A model generated the notes under the pieces. The model made no database searches, had not been told where the DNA came from, and saw only the letters and a program-made list of their open reading frames with translations. From an uncultured bacterium (GTDB lineage Bacteria > Verrucomicrobiota > Lentisphaeria > Victivallales > UBA1829): a stretch of 64,000 nt of DNA. A program made the position numbers and the translations under genes. This document shows positions 8,421 to 16,585 of this stretch, piece after piece; within the stretch, counting starts at the first letter, position 1, and the number at the start of each line of letters is the position of its first letter. Location of the stretch: assembly GCA_900549415.1 (NCBI GenBank), contig URNX01000013.1:1-64000 (forward strand). Reading direction: 5' to 3'.

Positions 8421-11400
8421 TCAGATCATGGTGAAGAAGGTTTTGTCGTCGAGTTCGGCTCCCGCGAAGCCGCGGAAGTTCATGGAGAACTTGAAGTCGC
8501 CGGGCTTGATGAGAAGTTCGTCTTCCGGAAGCGGTCCGCAGGAGTTGGAGCCGAGCGGAGCGGATTTCCAGTTGAGATTCAGAACGACTTCATCGCAGTA
8601 TTCGATCTCGTGCGGGTGTTTCGCCTCTTCGAGCGCCTCCGCGGTGTAATGGTGCGCGGAGAAGTCGAAGAGCGGAGCGCCGGAAACGAGAATTCCGCAC
8701 ATCTTGTCGTCGTAGAATGCGGCGCGGCGGACTTCATGGCGGTTGCCGTTTTCCTGCGGGTAGGTGTAGTTCGTGGAGAGCGCTTCGACGGGGAGCTTGT
8801 AGTAGCCGACCTTCTGGGCTTCTTTGGAGTCGGGATACGCTTCGCCGGGACCGAGTCCGAACCAGGCGGCTTTGGTGACGGTCTCGGGGAGCGTCATTTC
8901 AAAACCGACGCACTGGAGGGGCGGAAGTTCGAGCCCTGCATCCTGAAGTTTGGCGGAGAAGTCCAGGCGGAAGGAGCCATCGGGCTGGAAGTTGTAGATG
9001 TACTCGCAGAGGAAGCCCCAGCGGTGAACGGGCGCGGCGAGGCGCGCGGTGACTTTGACGCGGGTTTCATTTTTGCGTCCGGTCAGGAGGGTGATGTCTT
9101 CAAGACGGTGCTGAGCACAGTTGTAGCCGTTCGCGTGGAGCTTGGCCTTGATGTTGCGGTCGTTGTCCGTGGGGGCGCGCCAGATGTTGAATTTCGGACC
9201 TTCGACGATCAGGGGAACGCCGTTTTTCTCCCAGGCGCAGAGGCGTCCGTCGAGCTTGTCGAACTGGAAGAGGGAGCCGTTGGCTTCGATCTGGATGAGC
9301 TCTTCATCTTCATCCGCATTGATTTCACGGGCGGGCATGATGTGAGCCGGCGCGGGGGACTTGACGGGAAGAGCGAGCTGTCCCCAGGCGATTTCAAATC
9401 CGCTCGGAGCCCAGTCGGTGTCACGTCCGAGAGTGAAGGTGAGGTTGAGGAAGTATTCCGCGCCCGGCTTGGGGGCGGCAGGAAGAGTGAACGGAATTTT
9501 GACCGTTTCGGTTGTGTGCGGCTTTGTTGTCAGCGGCGCGAGCATTCCGGACTGAATGACACGTCCGTTTTCGGTGACGCTCCAGACGGGGTTGAGGTGC
9601 TCGAGAGTGAGGAAATCATAGTAGTTGGTGACGATGACTTCGCCTTTTTCGAGTTTTCCTGCAGCCACGCGGACGGGGGCGATGACCTTCTTGTATTCGG
9701 TGAGACCCGGAGTCGGGGTCTTGTCGGGGAAGACGAGACCGTCCGCGACGAAGTTGCCGTCGTTCGGTTTGTCGCCGAAATCGCCGCCGTAAGCGAAGAA
9801 TTCGACGCCGTCGTCATTGAAGGTGCGGATGCCGTGATCGCACCATTCCCAGACGAAACCTCCCTGCATGTTTTTGTTGGCGTAGAAGGTTTTCCAGTAG
9901 GTTTCGAGTCCGCCGGGTCCGTTGCCCATGGCGTGAGCATACTCGCACATGATCGCGGGGTATTTGCCCTTGTAGCCGTTGACGATGTCATTCCATCTCT
10001 TCGGATCGGGGTACATGTGGCTGATAAGGTCGACGGTGAGGGTATCCGCCTGGTCGCCTTCGTAATGGATGAAGCGTGAGGAATCGATTTTGCGCATGGC
10101 GGCGGCCATCTTGACGAGGTTGGATGCGAGTTTTCCCTTGCCGTGTGCATAGCTGGATTCGTTGCCGAGGGACCAGCAGAAGATGCAGGCATGGTTTTTG
10201 AAGCTCTGAACCATGCGGGTTCCGCGTTCGACGATTGCTTTTTCCCATGCGGGTTCGTTTGCGGGGTTGCCTTTCCAGGGCTGCGGACCTTCGCAGAAGC
10301 CGTGGGTTTCAAGGTCGGTTTCAGCGAGAACGTAGAGACCGTATTCATCGCAGATCTGGTAGAAACGCGGATCGTTGGAGTAGTGCGAGGTGCGGATGGC
10401 GTTGATGTTGTGACGCTTCATCAGGATGATGTCCTGAAGCATGGCGTCGGTTGTGAGGGCGCGTCCGAGGTCGCAGTTGAATTCATGGCGGTTCACGCCG
10501 CGGATCATGATGACTTCGCCGTTGATGAGGAAGTTGCCGTTTTTGAGTTCGACTTTACGGAACCCGATCTTGAGGGCGACGACCTGCGAGACGGCGCCTT
10601 TGGCATCCTTGAGGGTGAGGAGGAGCGTGTAGAGGTTCGGCGTTTCCGCGGACCACTTCAGGGCGTTCTTGACGTCGGCGGAAAGTGTGACGACTTCGGT
10701 GTTTTCATTTTTTACGCTGAAATCGGCGGCGAGTTTTGCCTTTGTCAAGACGCTTGCGGGGAGGGCGGAACCGTCCGGGGCGAGAAGTTCGGCTTCCACT
10801 CTGCCTTTTGCGGTTTTGACGGAAACGTTGCGGATTGTGACGTCAACGGAGAGCTGACCGTTTTTGTATGTGCGGTCGAGAGTCGGTTTTGCGAAGACGT
10901 CGTAGAGTGCGGTTCTGGGAAGCGCGGAGAGGGAGACTTCGCGGAAGATGCCGCTGAGCCACCACATATCCTGGTCCTCAAGATAGCTGGCGTCGGACCA
11001 CTGGATGACCTGAACGGCGATTTTGTTTGGACCGACTCCGACGAGTTCGGAAATGTCGAATTCGGAGACGACGCGGCTTCCTTTGCTCATTCCGGCGAGA
11101 GCGCCGTTGACCCAGACATAGAAGAAGGAATCGACGCCGCGGAAGGAGAGGATGATCTGGCGGTTATCCCAGTCTTCGGGAATTTCGAATTCACGGACGT
11201 AGCATCCGGTGGGGTTTTCCGTGGGGACGAACGGAGGGTTGAGGGGGAAGGGGTACTGAACGTTGGTGTAATGAGGATGCCCGTAGCCTTCCATCTGCCA
11301 GTTGGAGGGAACGACGATCTCTTCCCAGTCGCAGAGGTTTGCGTCCTCGGCTTCGAAACCTTCGGTGACGGCCTGCGGATTCGGGAAGAATCCGAATTTC

Positions 11401-11546
11401 CAGACTCCGTTGAGGGACATGTAGAGGGGGGACTGGCTGTGATCCCCTTCCAGCGCCTGAGTTCTGTCGAGATACGGGACAAGCAGAGTTCTTGCCTCGA
11501 GACGGTTGATGTTGGTCAGAGAGCAGTCTTCCCAGTCATGTTTCAT
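8421..11546 (-). CDS. lacZ: Beta-galactosidase, GH2
   Basis: 1041 residues, the size and domain order of E. coli LacZ: jelly-roll (about 50-220), two Ig-like domains, a TIM barrel (about 340-630) and the C-terminal small-chain domain. Catalytic features are visible: DQDMWWLSGIFR (191-202), RTSHY (His388), the acid/base Glu463 in SLGNESS and the nucleophile Glu535 in MCEYAHAMGNG. It hydrolyses terminal beta-galactosides in the cytoplasm. The start is supported by a GGAAGG ribosome binding site and by a promoter 60 bases upstream. It is the first gene of a two-gene operon with the esterase. Confidence 0.93.
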   Translation of the reverse strand: MKHDWEDCSLTNINRLEARTLLVPYLDRTQALEGDHSQSPLYMSLNGVWKFGFFPNPQAVTEGFEAEDANLCDWEEIVVPSNWQMEGYGHPHYTNVQYPFPLNPPFVPTENPTGCYVREFEIPEDWDNRQIILSFRGVDSFFYVWVNGALAGMSKGSRVVSEFDISELVGVGPNKIAVQVIQWSDASYLEDQDMWWLSGIFREVSLSALPRTALYDVFAKPTLDRTYKNGQLSVDVTIRNVSVKTAKGRVEAELLAPDGSALPASVLTKAKLAADFSVKNENTEVVTLSADVKNALKWSAETPNLYTLLLTLKDAKGAVSQVVALKIGFRKVELKNGNFLINGEVIMIRGVNRHEFNCDLGRALTTDAMLQDIILMKRHNINAIRTSHYSNDPRFYQICDEYGLYVLAETDLETHGFCEGPQPWKGNPANEPAWEKAIVERGTRMVQSFKNHACIFCWSLGNESSYAHGKGKLASNLVKMAAAMRKIDSSRFIHYEGDQADTLTVDLISHMYPDPKRWNDIVNGYKGKYPAIMCEYAHAMGNGPGGLETYWKTFYANKNMQGGFVWEWCDHGIRTFNDDGVEFFAYGGDFGDKPNDGNFVADGLVFPDKTPTPGLTEYKKVIAPVRVAAGKLEKGEVIVTNYYDFLTLEHLNPVWSVTENGRVIQSGMLAPLTTKPHTTETVKIPFTLPAAPKPGAEYFLNLTFTLGRDTDWAPSGFEIAWGQLALPVKSPAPAHIMPAREINADEDEELIQIEANGSLFQFDKLDGRLCAWEKNGVPLIVEGPKFNIWRAPTDNDRNIKAKLHANGYNCAQHRLEDITLLTGRKNETRVKVTARLAAPVHRWGFLCEYIYNFQPDGSFRLDFSAKLQDAGLELPPLQCVGFEMTLPETVTKAAWFGLGPGEAYPDSKEAQKVGYYKLPVEALSTNYTYPQENGNRHEVRRAAFYDDKMCGILVSGAPLFDFSAHHYTAEALEEAKHPHEIEYCDEVVLNLNWKSAPLGSNSCGPLPEDELLIKPGDFKFSMNFRGFAGAELDDKTFFTMI

Positions 11547-11605
11547 GAAATCACCTTCCGGTTCTTAAGTTTGGTGTTTTTGCATTGAGTGTAAATATTA
11601 CGGCT

Positions 11606-11633
11606 AATATATCCGTTTTGAGAGGATAATCAA
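11606..11633 (-). promoter_or_regulatory. Sigma70-type promoter of lacZ
   Basis: On the minus strand a TTGATT -35 (11628-11633) is separated by 16 bases from a TATATT -10 (11606-11611), in an AT-rich island about 60 bases upstream of the lacZ start. No clear operator was found. Confidence 0.55.
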
Positions 11634-11680
11634 GCGGGGAAAGTATTTTTTTGAACTTATTTTTTGAATGCATGAACAAT

Positions 11681-11710
11681 AAAAAAGGCGGAACCGGAGT
11701 CCCGCCTTTT
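11681..11710 (-). terminator. Intrinsic terminator of the birA-oadGAB operon
   Basis: Reading leftward after the oadB stop, nine-base arms (11702-11710 with 11683-11691, AAAAGGCGG and complement) enclose a ten-base loop and run into six T residues. This is a classic Rho-independent terminator. Confidence 0.85.
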
Positions 11711-11731
11711 GAGATGCTTTTGCAAGCCGGA

Positions 11732-13570
11732 TCAGAGTCCGCCGAGAGCTTTGAGAAGCACTCCGGCAGCGACAGCCGAACCGATGACGCCAGCGACGTT
11801 CGGACCCATGGCGTGCATGAGAAGGAAGTTCTGGGGATCGTATTCGAGACCGACCTTGTTGACGACTCGTGCGGCCATCGGGACCGCGGAGACGCCGGCA
11901 GCGCCGATCAGCGGATTCATCTTTTCCTTCGAGAAGAGGTTGAGGATCTTCGCGAGGATGATGCCGCCCGCGGTTCCGACGCAGAACGCGACGCAGCCGA
12001 GAACCAGGATGCCGAGGGTCTGGATGCTGAGGAACTGATCGGCGGAGAGCTTGGAGCCGACCGAGAGCCCGAGGAAGATCGTGACGATGTTGATCAGAGC
12101 GTTCTGGGCGGTGTCGCTCAGACGGTCGACCACGCCGACTTCCTTCATGAAGTTTCCGAGCATGAGCATGCCAATCAGCGGAGCTGCGTCAGGCAGGAGG
12201 AATGCGCAGAGGAACGTGATGAGGAGCGGGAAGCAGACCTTCTCCAGTTTGGAAACGGTGCGGAGCTGTTTCATGCGGATCAGCCGTTCCGATTTGGAAG
12301 TCATGGCGCGCATGATCGGGGGCTGGATGATCGGCACGAGAGCCATGTAGGAGTATGCCGCAACCGCAACCGCGCCGAGGAGTTTCGGGGAGAGACGCGA
12401 GGTCAGGAAGATCGAAGTCGGGCCGTCCGCGCCGCCGATGATGCCGATGGAGGCGGCGTCCTTGATGTCGAATTCGATTCCGCACTTGGCGAGGACGAGC
12501 GCGCCGATGAGGGCGAAGAAGATGCCCAGCTGTGCGCCGCCGCCGAGAAGGGCGGTTTTCGGGTTTGCGATCAGGGGACCGAAGTCGGTCATTGCGCCGA
12601 CTCCCATGAAGATCAGCAGCGGGAACACGCCGGATTCGATGCCGACGTTGTAGACCATTCCGAGCAGACCGTCCGGACCGGAGATTCCGGCGAGCGGGAT
12701 GTTGGAAAGGATTGCGCCGAAGCCGATCGGCAGGAGCAGCAGCGGTTCAAATTCCTTGAAGACCGCGAGGTAGAGAAGAACCAGGGCGACGAGCATCATC
12801 AGAACGCGGCCGAGGCCGAGAATCCAGGTCTGGCTGAAGTTCGCCTTCGTCTGGGAGATGATGTCGTAGATGCCGGTGCTGGTCCAGAGGTCGTAGAACA
12901 TCTGGCCCATGCCCGGGAGGGGTTTGAGCTTCTTGCCGTCCTGGGAGACGGAGTCGTGAACGAGGAGTTCCGGAGCCATGTAGGCGAGGATTTCTCCCGG
13001 CTCGATCGTGCCGGACGCCATGAGGGCCGGGCTGAATTCGAGAGGCAGGAAGTTGCCCATGTTCTTGACTTTGGCCTTGCTGCGTCCGGGGATGCTGAGA
13101 ACCATGATCTCGCGTCCCGGAGTGATCTTCTGGTGCTCCTGCATGGAGACGGAGTAGATGGTCGCGGGCTTGTTGGTGTCCTTGTAGACCATGGCGCAGC
13201 GGCCGTCGGGGAGTCTGTACCATTCGAAGACTTCATCCTCGTATTCGGGGAGGAAGGTCCACTTGGTCATGTCGATCTCACCTTTTTTGTACTTGCCGAT
13301 TTTCGGGAGGTTGGCAAGGGGGATGCCGATGCCGTTGTCCGCGTCCTTGGCGAGAACCGCCTTCGGGTCGTAGGTGAGTTTCTGTGCTTTGTCAGTCTTG
13401 GCGTCGACGGAGGCTTTGACCTCCGTCTTGACCGCCTTGACCTCCGCTTTCACGGTGTTCGTCGCCTTGTCGGTCGACACCGTGACCGTTTTCGCTTCCT
13501 GAGCGGAGACGGTCACGCAGAGTGCCGCGGCCGCGAAAGCGAGAGCGAAAGTTTTGAGTTTGGCGAACAT
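11732..13570 (-). CDS. oadB: Na+-translocating decarboxylase beta subunit with an unusual exported N-terminal extension
   Basis: 612 residues against about 380-430 for typical OadB/GcdB. The C-terminal 390 residues are the membrane pump: many hydrophobic helices and the conserved GGADGPT motif (379-385), whose Asp382 matches the Na+/H+-coupling aspartate of the family. The first 220 residues are extra. They comprise a signal peptide (about 1-23, ending VSAQE), a Lys/Ala/Val-rich repetitive stretch (24-63) and a soluble domain of unknown type (about 65-215). The extension should sit on the periplasmic side. The gene starts three bases after oadA, completing the gamma-alpha-beta order, and a terminator follows. 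It couples carboxybiotin decarboxylation to Na+ export. Confidence 0.88.
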   Translation of the reverse strand: MFAKLKTFALAFAAAALCVTVSAQEAKTVTVSTDKATNTVKAEVKAVKTEVKASVDAKTDKAQKLTYDPKAVLAKDADNGIGIPLANLPKIGKYKKGEIDMTKWTFLPEYEDEVFEWYRLPDGRCAMVYKDTNKPATIYSVSMQEHQKITPGREIMVLSIPGRSKAKVKNMGNFLPLEFSPALMASGTIEPGEILAYMAPELLVHDSVSQDGKKLKPLPGMGQMFYDLWTSTGIYDIISQTKANFSQTWILGLGRVLMMLVALVLLYLAVFKEFEPLLLLPIGFGAILSNIPLAGISGPDGLLGMVYNVGIESGVFPLLIFMGVGAMTDFGPLIANPKTALLGGGAQLGIFFALIGALVLAKCGIEFDIKDAASIGIIGGADGPTSIFLTSRLSPKLLGAVAVAAYSYMALVPIIQPPIMRAMTSKSERLIRMKQLRTVSKLEKVCFPLLITFLCAFLLPDAAPLIGMLMLGNFMKEVGVVDRLSDTAQNALINIVTIFLGLSVGSKLSADQFLSIQTLGILVLGCVAFCVGTAGGIILAKILNLFSKEKMNPLIGAAGVSAVPMAARVVNKVGLEYDPQNFLLMHAMGPNVAGVIGSAVAAGVLLKALGGL

Positions 13571-13573
13571 TGA

Positions 13574-15403
13574 TTACTTCTCCTCAATGACGACAATCGC
13601 CTGGTCGGCGGTGATGACGTCTTTGGGTTCGACGAGGAATTCGACGACCGTACCGGCTTTTTCAGCCTTGACGGGGGTTTCCATCTTCATGGCTTCGATG
13701 ACGAGCAGTTCATCTCCGGCGGCGACTTCGTCGCCCGGCTGGACGCTCATGCGGACCACGGTACCCGGGAGCGGGGATTTGACTTCATAGGTGTTTCCGG
13801 ATCCGGCTGCGGCTGCCTTCGGAGCGGCAGCGGCTGCGCCGGTCGCGACGTTGACCTTGAAGGTTTTGCCGTCGACTGTGACGGTATCGGCGGAAACGAC
13901 CTGGACGTTGAAGGACTTGCCTTCGACGGTCGCGGTGTAGGCGGCGGGGAGTTTGCCGGCGGGCGCGGCGTCCTTCTTGTCTTCGTTGTAGCGGATTCCG
14001 AGCGGACGGTCGCCCTTGAGGAACGCGAGCCCCTTGTCTCCGCAGGCGGCGATGATGAAGATGTTCTCGTCGGTGACCGGGAGATTGTTTTTCTGGAGGG
14101 TTTCGGTAGCGGGCTTGATGCCGAGCGCCGGGTTGGCGTCGTTGAGTTCAACAACGGACTTGGTTGTGGGTTCGAGACCGAGCTGTTCGGAAGCCCATTT
14201 GACAACCTGCGGATCCGGAGCGACCGGGGTCTTGCCGAAGTAGCCGAGAACCATCTTTCCGTAACCCTTCGGGTCGAGCTTCCAGGAACCGTCGGCGTTC
14301 TTGCCCATGACGGCATTGCGGAAGGCCTGCTGGAAGTAGAACTGGGAAACGGGGGTGACGGAGGTGCCGAAACCGCCCTTGGCGACGACTTCGCGCATTT
14401 CCGCGATGCAGGCGTCGTACTTGTCGAGGCAGTTGTTGTCGCGCATCATCTGGGTGTTCGCGGTGAGAGCTCCGCCGGGCATCGGGCTGAAGATGATTTC
14501 CGGGGAGACCTGCATGGACTCCGGCGGCATGAAGTATTTCTTCAGGCAATCCTTGAAGATCTTCTCAACGCCGAGGATCTTTTCGGGATCGATGTCGAGA
14601 GTGTATTCGGTTCCGCGGAGTCTCTGGAACATGGTGAGAATGTCGGCTTCGCAGGTTCCGCCGGAGAGGGGAGCCATGGCGAGGTCAATGACGTCGGCGC
14701 CGGCTTCGATAGCCGCCATGTTGCAGGCGACGGCCATGCCAGCGGTGTCGTGGGTGTGGAACTGGATTTCCTTGTCCTTGCCGATGAGGGCGCGGGCCTG
14801 TTTGATGGTTTCGTAGACGGTTGCCGGGGTGGAGGTTCCGGAAGCGTCTTTGAATGCGACGCTGTCAAACGGGATGTCGCTGGCGAGGATCTCTTTGAGG
14901 CGGTCGATGTAGAACTTCGGGGTGTGCGCGTATTCCTCATGGAGGTTCGGCGCGAGACCCATCATGGTGACGGTGATCTGGTGCTTGAGACCGTATTTCG
15001 CGATCGCTTTTCCGGAGACGTCGAGGTTGCGGACGTCGTTGAGCGCGTCGAAGTTGCGGATGGTGGTCATGCCGTGTTTCTTGAAGAGTTTGGCATGGAG
15101 ATCGATGATATCGCTGGACTGAGAGGAGAGACCGACGACGTTGACGCCGCGGGAGAGGGTCTGGAGGTTGACGTCCGGACCGACGGTTGCGCGCCACTTG
15201 TCCATCATTTCAAAGGCGTCTTCCTGGCAGTAGAAGTAGAGGCTCTGGAAGCGGGCGCCGCCGCCGATTTCGATGTGGGAGATGCCGGCTTTGACCGCGG
15301 CTTCGAGAGCGGGAAGGAAGTCGTCGGTTTTGACACGGGCGCCGAGGCAGGACTGGAATCCGTCACGGAAAGAGCAGTCCATGAATTTGATTTTTTTTGC
15401 CAT
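13574..15403 (-). CDS. oadA: Oxaloacetate/pyruvate carboxyltransferase alpha subunit with biotin domain
   Basis: 609 residues. The N-terminal carboxyltransferase TIM barrel shows CSFRDGFQS, the active-site Lys region AFKDASG and the metal-binding FHTHDTAG. A PYC_OADA domain follows. An Ala-rich flexible linker (about 515-545) leads to a biotinyl domain with EAMKMET, Lys573 being the biotin acceptor. It moves CO2 from oxaloacetate to biotin, which the membrane beta subunit then decarboxylates to drive Na+ export. The gene lies between oadG and oadB, and birA at the head of the same operon supplies the ligase that modifies Lys573. Methylmalonyl-CoA-type substrates are less likely given this barrel and the neighbouring pckG. 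Confidence 0.92.
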   Translation of the reverse strand: MAKKIKFMDCSFRDGFQSCLGARVKTDDFLPALEAAVKAGISHIEIGGGARFQSLYFYCQEDAFEMMDKWRATVGPDVNLQTLSRGVNVVGLSSQSSDIIDLHAKLFKKHGMTTIRNFDALNDVRNLDVSGKAIAKYGLKHQITVTMMGLAPNLHEEYAHTPKFYIDRLKEILASDIPFDSVAFKDASGTSTPATVYETIKQARALIGKDKEIQFHTHDTAGMAVACNMAAIEAGADVIDLAMAPLSGGTCEADILTMFQRLRGTEYTLDIDPEKILGVEKIFKDCLKKYFMPPESMQVSPEIIFSPMPGGALTANTQMMRDNNCLDKYDACIAEMREVVAKGGFGTSVTPVSQFYFQQAFRNAVMGKNADGSWKLDPKGYGKMVLGYFGKTPVAPDPQVVKWASEQLGLEPTTKSVVELNDANPALGIKPATETLQKNNLPVTDENIFIIAACGDKGLAFLKGDRPLGIRYNEDKKDAAPAGKLPAAYTATVEGKSFNVQVVSADTVTVDGKTFKVNVATGAAAAAPKAAAAGSGNTYEVKSPLPGTVVRMSVQPGDEVAAGDELLVIEAMKMETPVKAEKAGTVVEFLVEPKDVITADQAIVVIEEK

Positions 15404-15434
15404 TGTGTTGTCCTTTCAAAAGTACAATGTTTTT

Positions 15435-15674
15435 TTATTTGCCTGATTGAAACGCCTGGAGGGCGGCTGCCGCGGCGGCCGCTCTGAGCTGATCATCGCC
15501 TGCTTTGGCTTTTGCAGCGGATTTTTTCTTGGGGGCGGGAGCCGCCTTTTCAAGAACTCCGGCAAAAGGAGCGAGGACTTTCGCGAGGATATTCATGAAG
15601 AAGATCATCACGACAAGGAAGACCAGCACGGTGCCCATGCCGAGCACCATAAGTTTGATTCCATCCATAATCAT
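15435..15674 (-). CDS. oadG: Decarboxylase gamma subunit (OadG type)
   Basis: 79 residues: one N-terminal membrane helix (MVLGMGTVLVFLVVMIFFMNIL, about 8-29), a Pro/Lys/Ala-rich linker and a short amphipathic tail. This matches small OadG subunits that anchor the alpha subunit to the beta pump. The frame stays open upstream, but the start at 15674 is preferred because it follows AAGGAAACACAAGTT and puts the helix at the usual place; the longer version would add a non-conserved Lys/Gln-rich tail. It lies directly upstream of oadA. Confidence 0.8.
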   Translation of the reverse strand: MIMDGIKLMVLGMGTVLVFLVVMIFFMNILAKVLAPFAGVLEKAAPAPKKKSAAKAKAGDDQLRAAAAAAALQAFQSGK

Positions 15675-15727
15675 AACTTGTGTTTCCTTTTGGTTTTGTT
15701 GTTTTGTTGTTGTTTTCGGGTGTATTC

Positions 15728-15764
15728 CGTCAAACGGCCGCCGTGAGCCGACGGGCATTTGACG
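15728..15764. repeat. Inverted repeat between birA and oadG
   Basis: Seven-base arms CGTCAAA (15728-15734) and TTTGACG (15758-15764) begin right after the birA stop and enclose a GC-rich segment that can pair further. No T-run follows. It may be an mRNA processing or stability element separating birA from the pump genes. Confidence 0.35.
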
Positions 15765-16508
15765 TTACACACCTCCGCCCGGAAGAATTTTGACATCGCC
15801 GCACGCGAATTCGCGCACAGCCCCGTTGTTTTCTTCCACGAGCAGTTTGCCTTCGTCCGTGATGTCTTTCGCCAGCGCTTCGTAAGCTTCGCCGTGAGGC
15901 GGGAGCAGCATGACGCGCTGTCCGATGATGCGGTTCTCCTGTTTCCAGAGAGAGTAAAGACGTTCCCGGTCGTTGATCCCGATAATATAATACCAGTTCA
16001 GGTAAACTGCCAGTTTTTCCGCAAAAATTTTCAGATCAATTTCGTGTTTTGTCTGCGCAAGCAGGGAGGTCGCGGGCTGTCCGATCGATGCCAGCGCGGA
16101 TTCGGGGAGGTTGACATTGACTCCGATTCCGCAGATGATTCCCGCGAGAGCGCCTTTGCGGATGACGCCTTCACAGAGGATTCCGCTGAGTTTGCGGGAA
16201 CCGATGAAGATGTCATTGGGCCATTTGATGTAAGCACCATGACCGGGAACGATATCATTGAGCACCGAGAGAACGGCGAGCGAGGAGACCATTGTGGCGT
16301 GAAACGGTTCTCCGAAGAGCTCTTTCATCACAAACGACGCATAGATATTTCCGCGCGGGGAGAGCCACTTGCGTCCGAGCCTGCCGTGTCCGGAGGACTG
16401 GGTTTCGGCGAGGACGAGAGAGCCGTCGGACAAAGAATCGAAGTTCTTTGCCGCGTAGGTGTTTGTGGAATCGACTTCCGTTAAATAAAGAATTTTGTCC
16501 ATGGTCAT
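15765..16508 (-). CDS. birA: Biotin--[carboxylase] ligase, catalytic domain only
   Basis: 247 residues. The biotin protein ligase core is shown by EVDSTNTYA, the GHGRLGRKW loop that binds biotinyl-AMP, and KWPNDI, followed by the small C-terminal SH3-like domain. The DNA-binding N-terminal domain of E. coli BirA is missing, so it is a monofunctional ligase and not a repressor. Its position at the head of oadG-oadA-oadB argues that its main job is to biotinylate Lys573 of OadA. The start is ATG 16508, or ATG 16502 two codons in. No clear ribosome binding site is seen, because the pckG terminator ends only about ten bases upstream. Confidence 0.9.
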   Translation of the reverse strand: MTMDKILYLTEVDSTNTYAAKNFDSLSDGSLVLAETQSSGHGRLGRKWLSPRGNIYASFVMKELFGEPFHATMVSSLAVLSVLNDIVPGHGAYIKWPNDIFIGSRKLSGILCEGVIRKGALAGIICGIGVNVNLPESALASIGQPATSLLAQTKHEIDLKIFAEKLAVYLNWYYIIGINDRERLYSLWKQENRIIGQRVMLLPPHGEAYEALAKDITDEGKLLVEENNGAVREFACGDVKILPGGGV

Positions 16509-16517
16509 TTGTGTTAC

Positions 16518-16555
16518 AAAAAAACGCCGAATGCGCGGGATAAGCGCATCCGGCG
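16518..16555 (-). terminator. Intrinsic terminator after pckG, abutting the birA start
   Basis: Twelve-base arms 16544-16555 and 16525-16536 (one mismatch) with a seven-base loop are followed leftward by seven T residues (16518-16524). The T-run ends only nine bases before the birA ATG, leaving no room for a separate promoter. Confidence 0.85.
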
Positions 16556-16585
16556 GGATTCCGGATGATTGATCCGGCGGATCAC

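Noticed and set aside
8370..11588. Long plus-strand open frames (569 and 481 codons) opposite lacZ
   Set aside because: They are antisense to a well-supported GH2 enzyme, are rich in Val/Glu/Gly/Phe as expected for the complement of GC-rich codons, and show no domain.
11651..13573. 640-codon plus-strand frame opposite oadB
   Set aside because: Composition is extreme (Asp, Glu, Arg, His), no domain is visible, and the opposite strand encodes a clear membrane pump.
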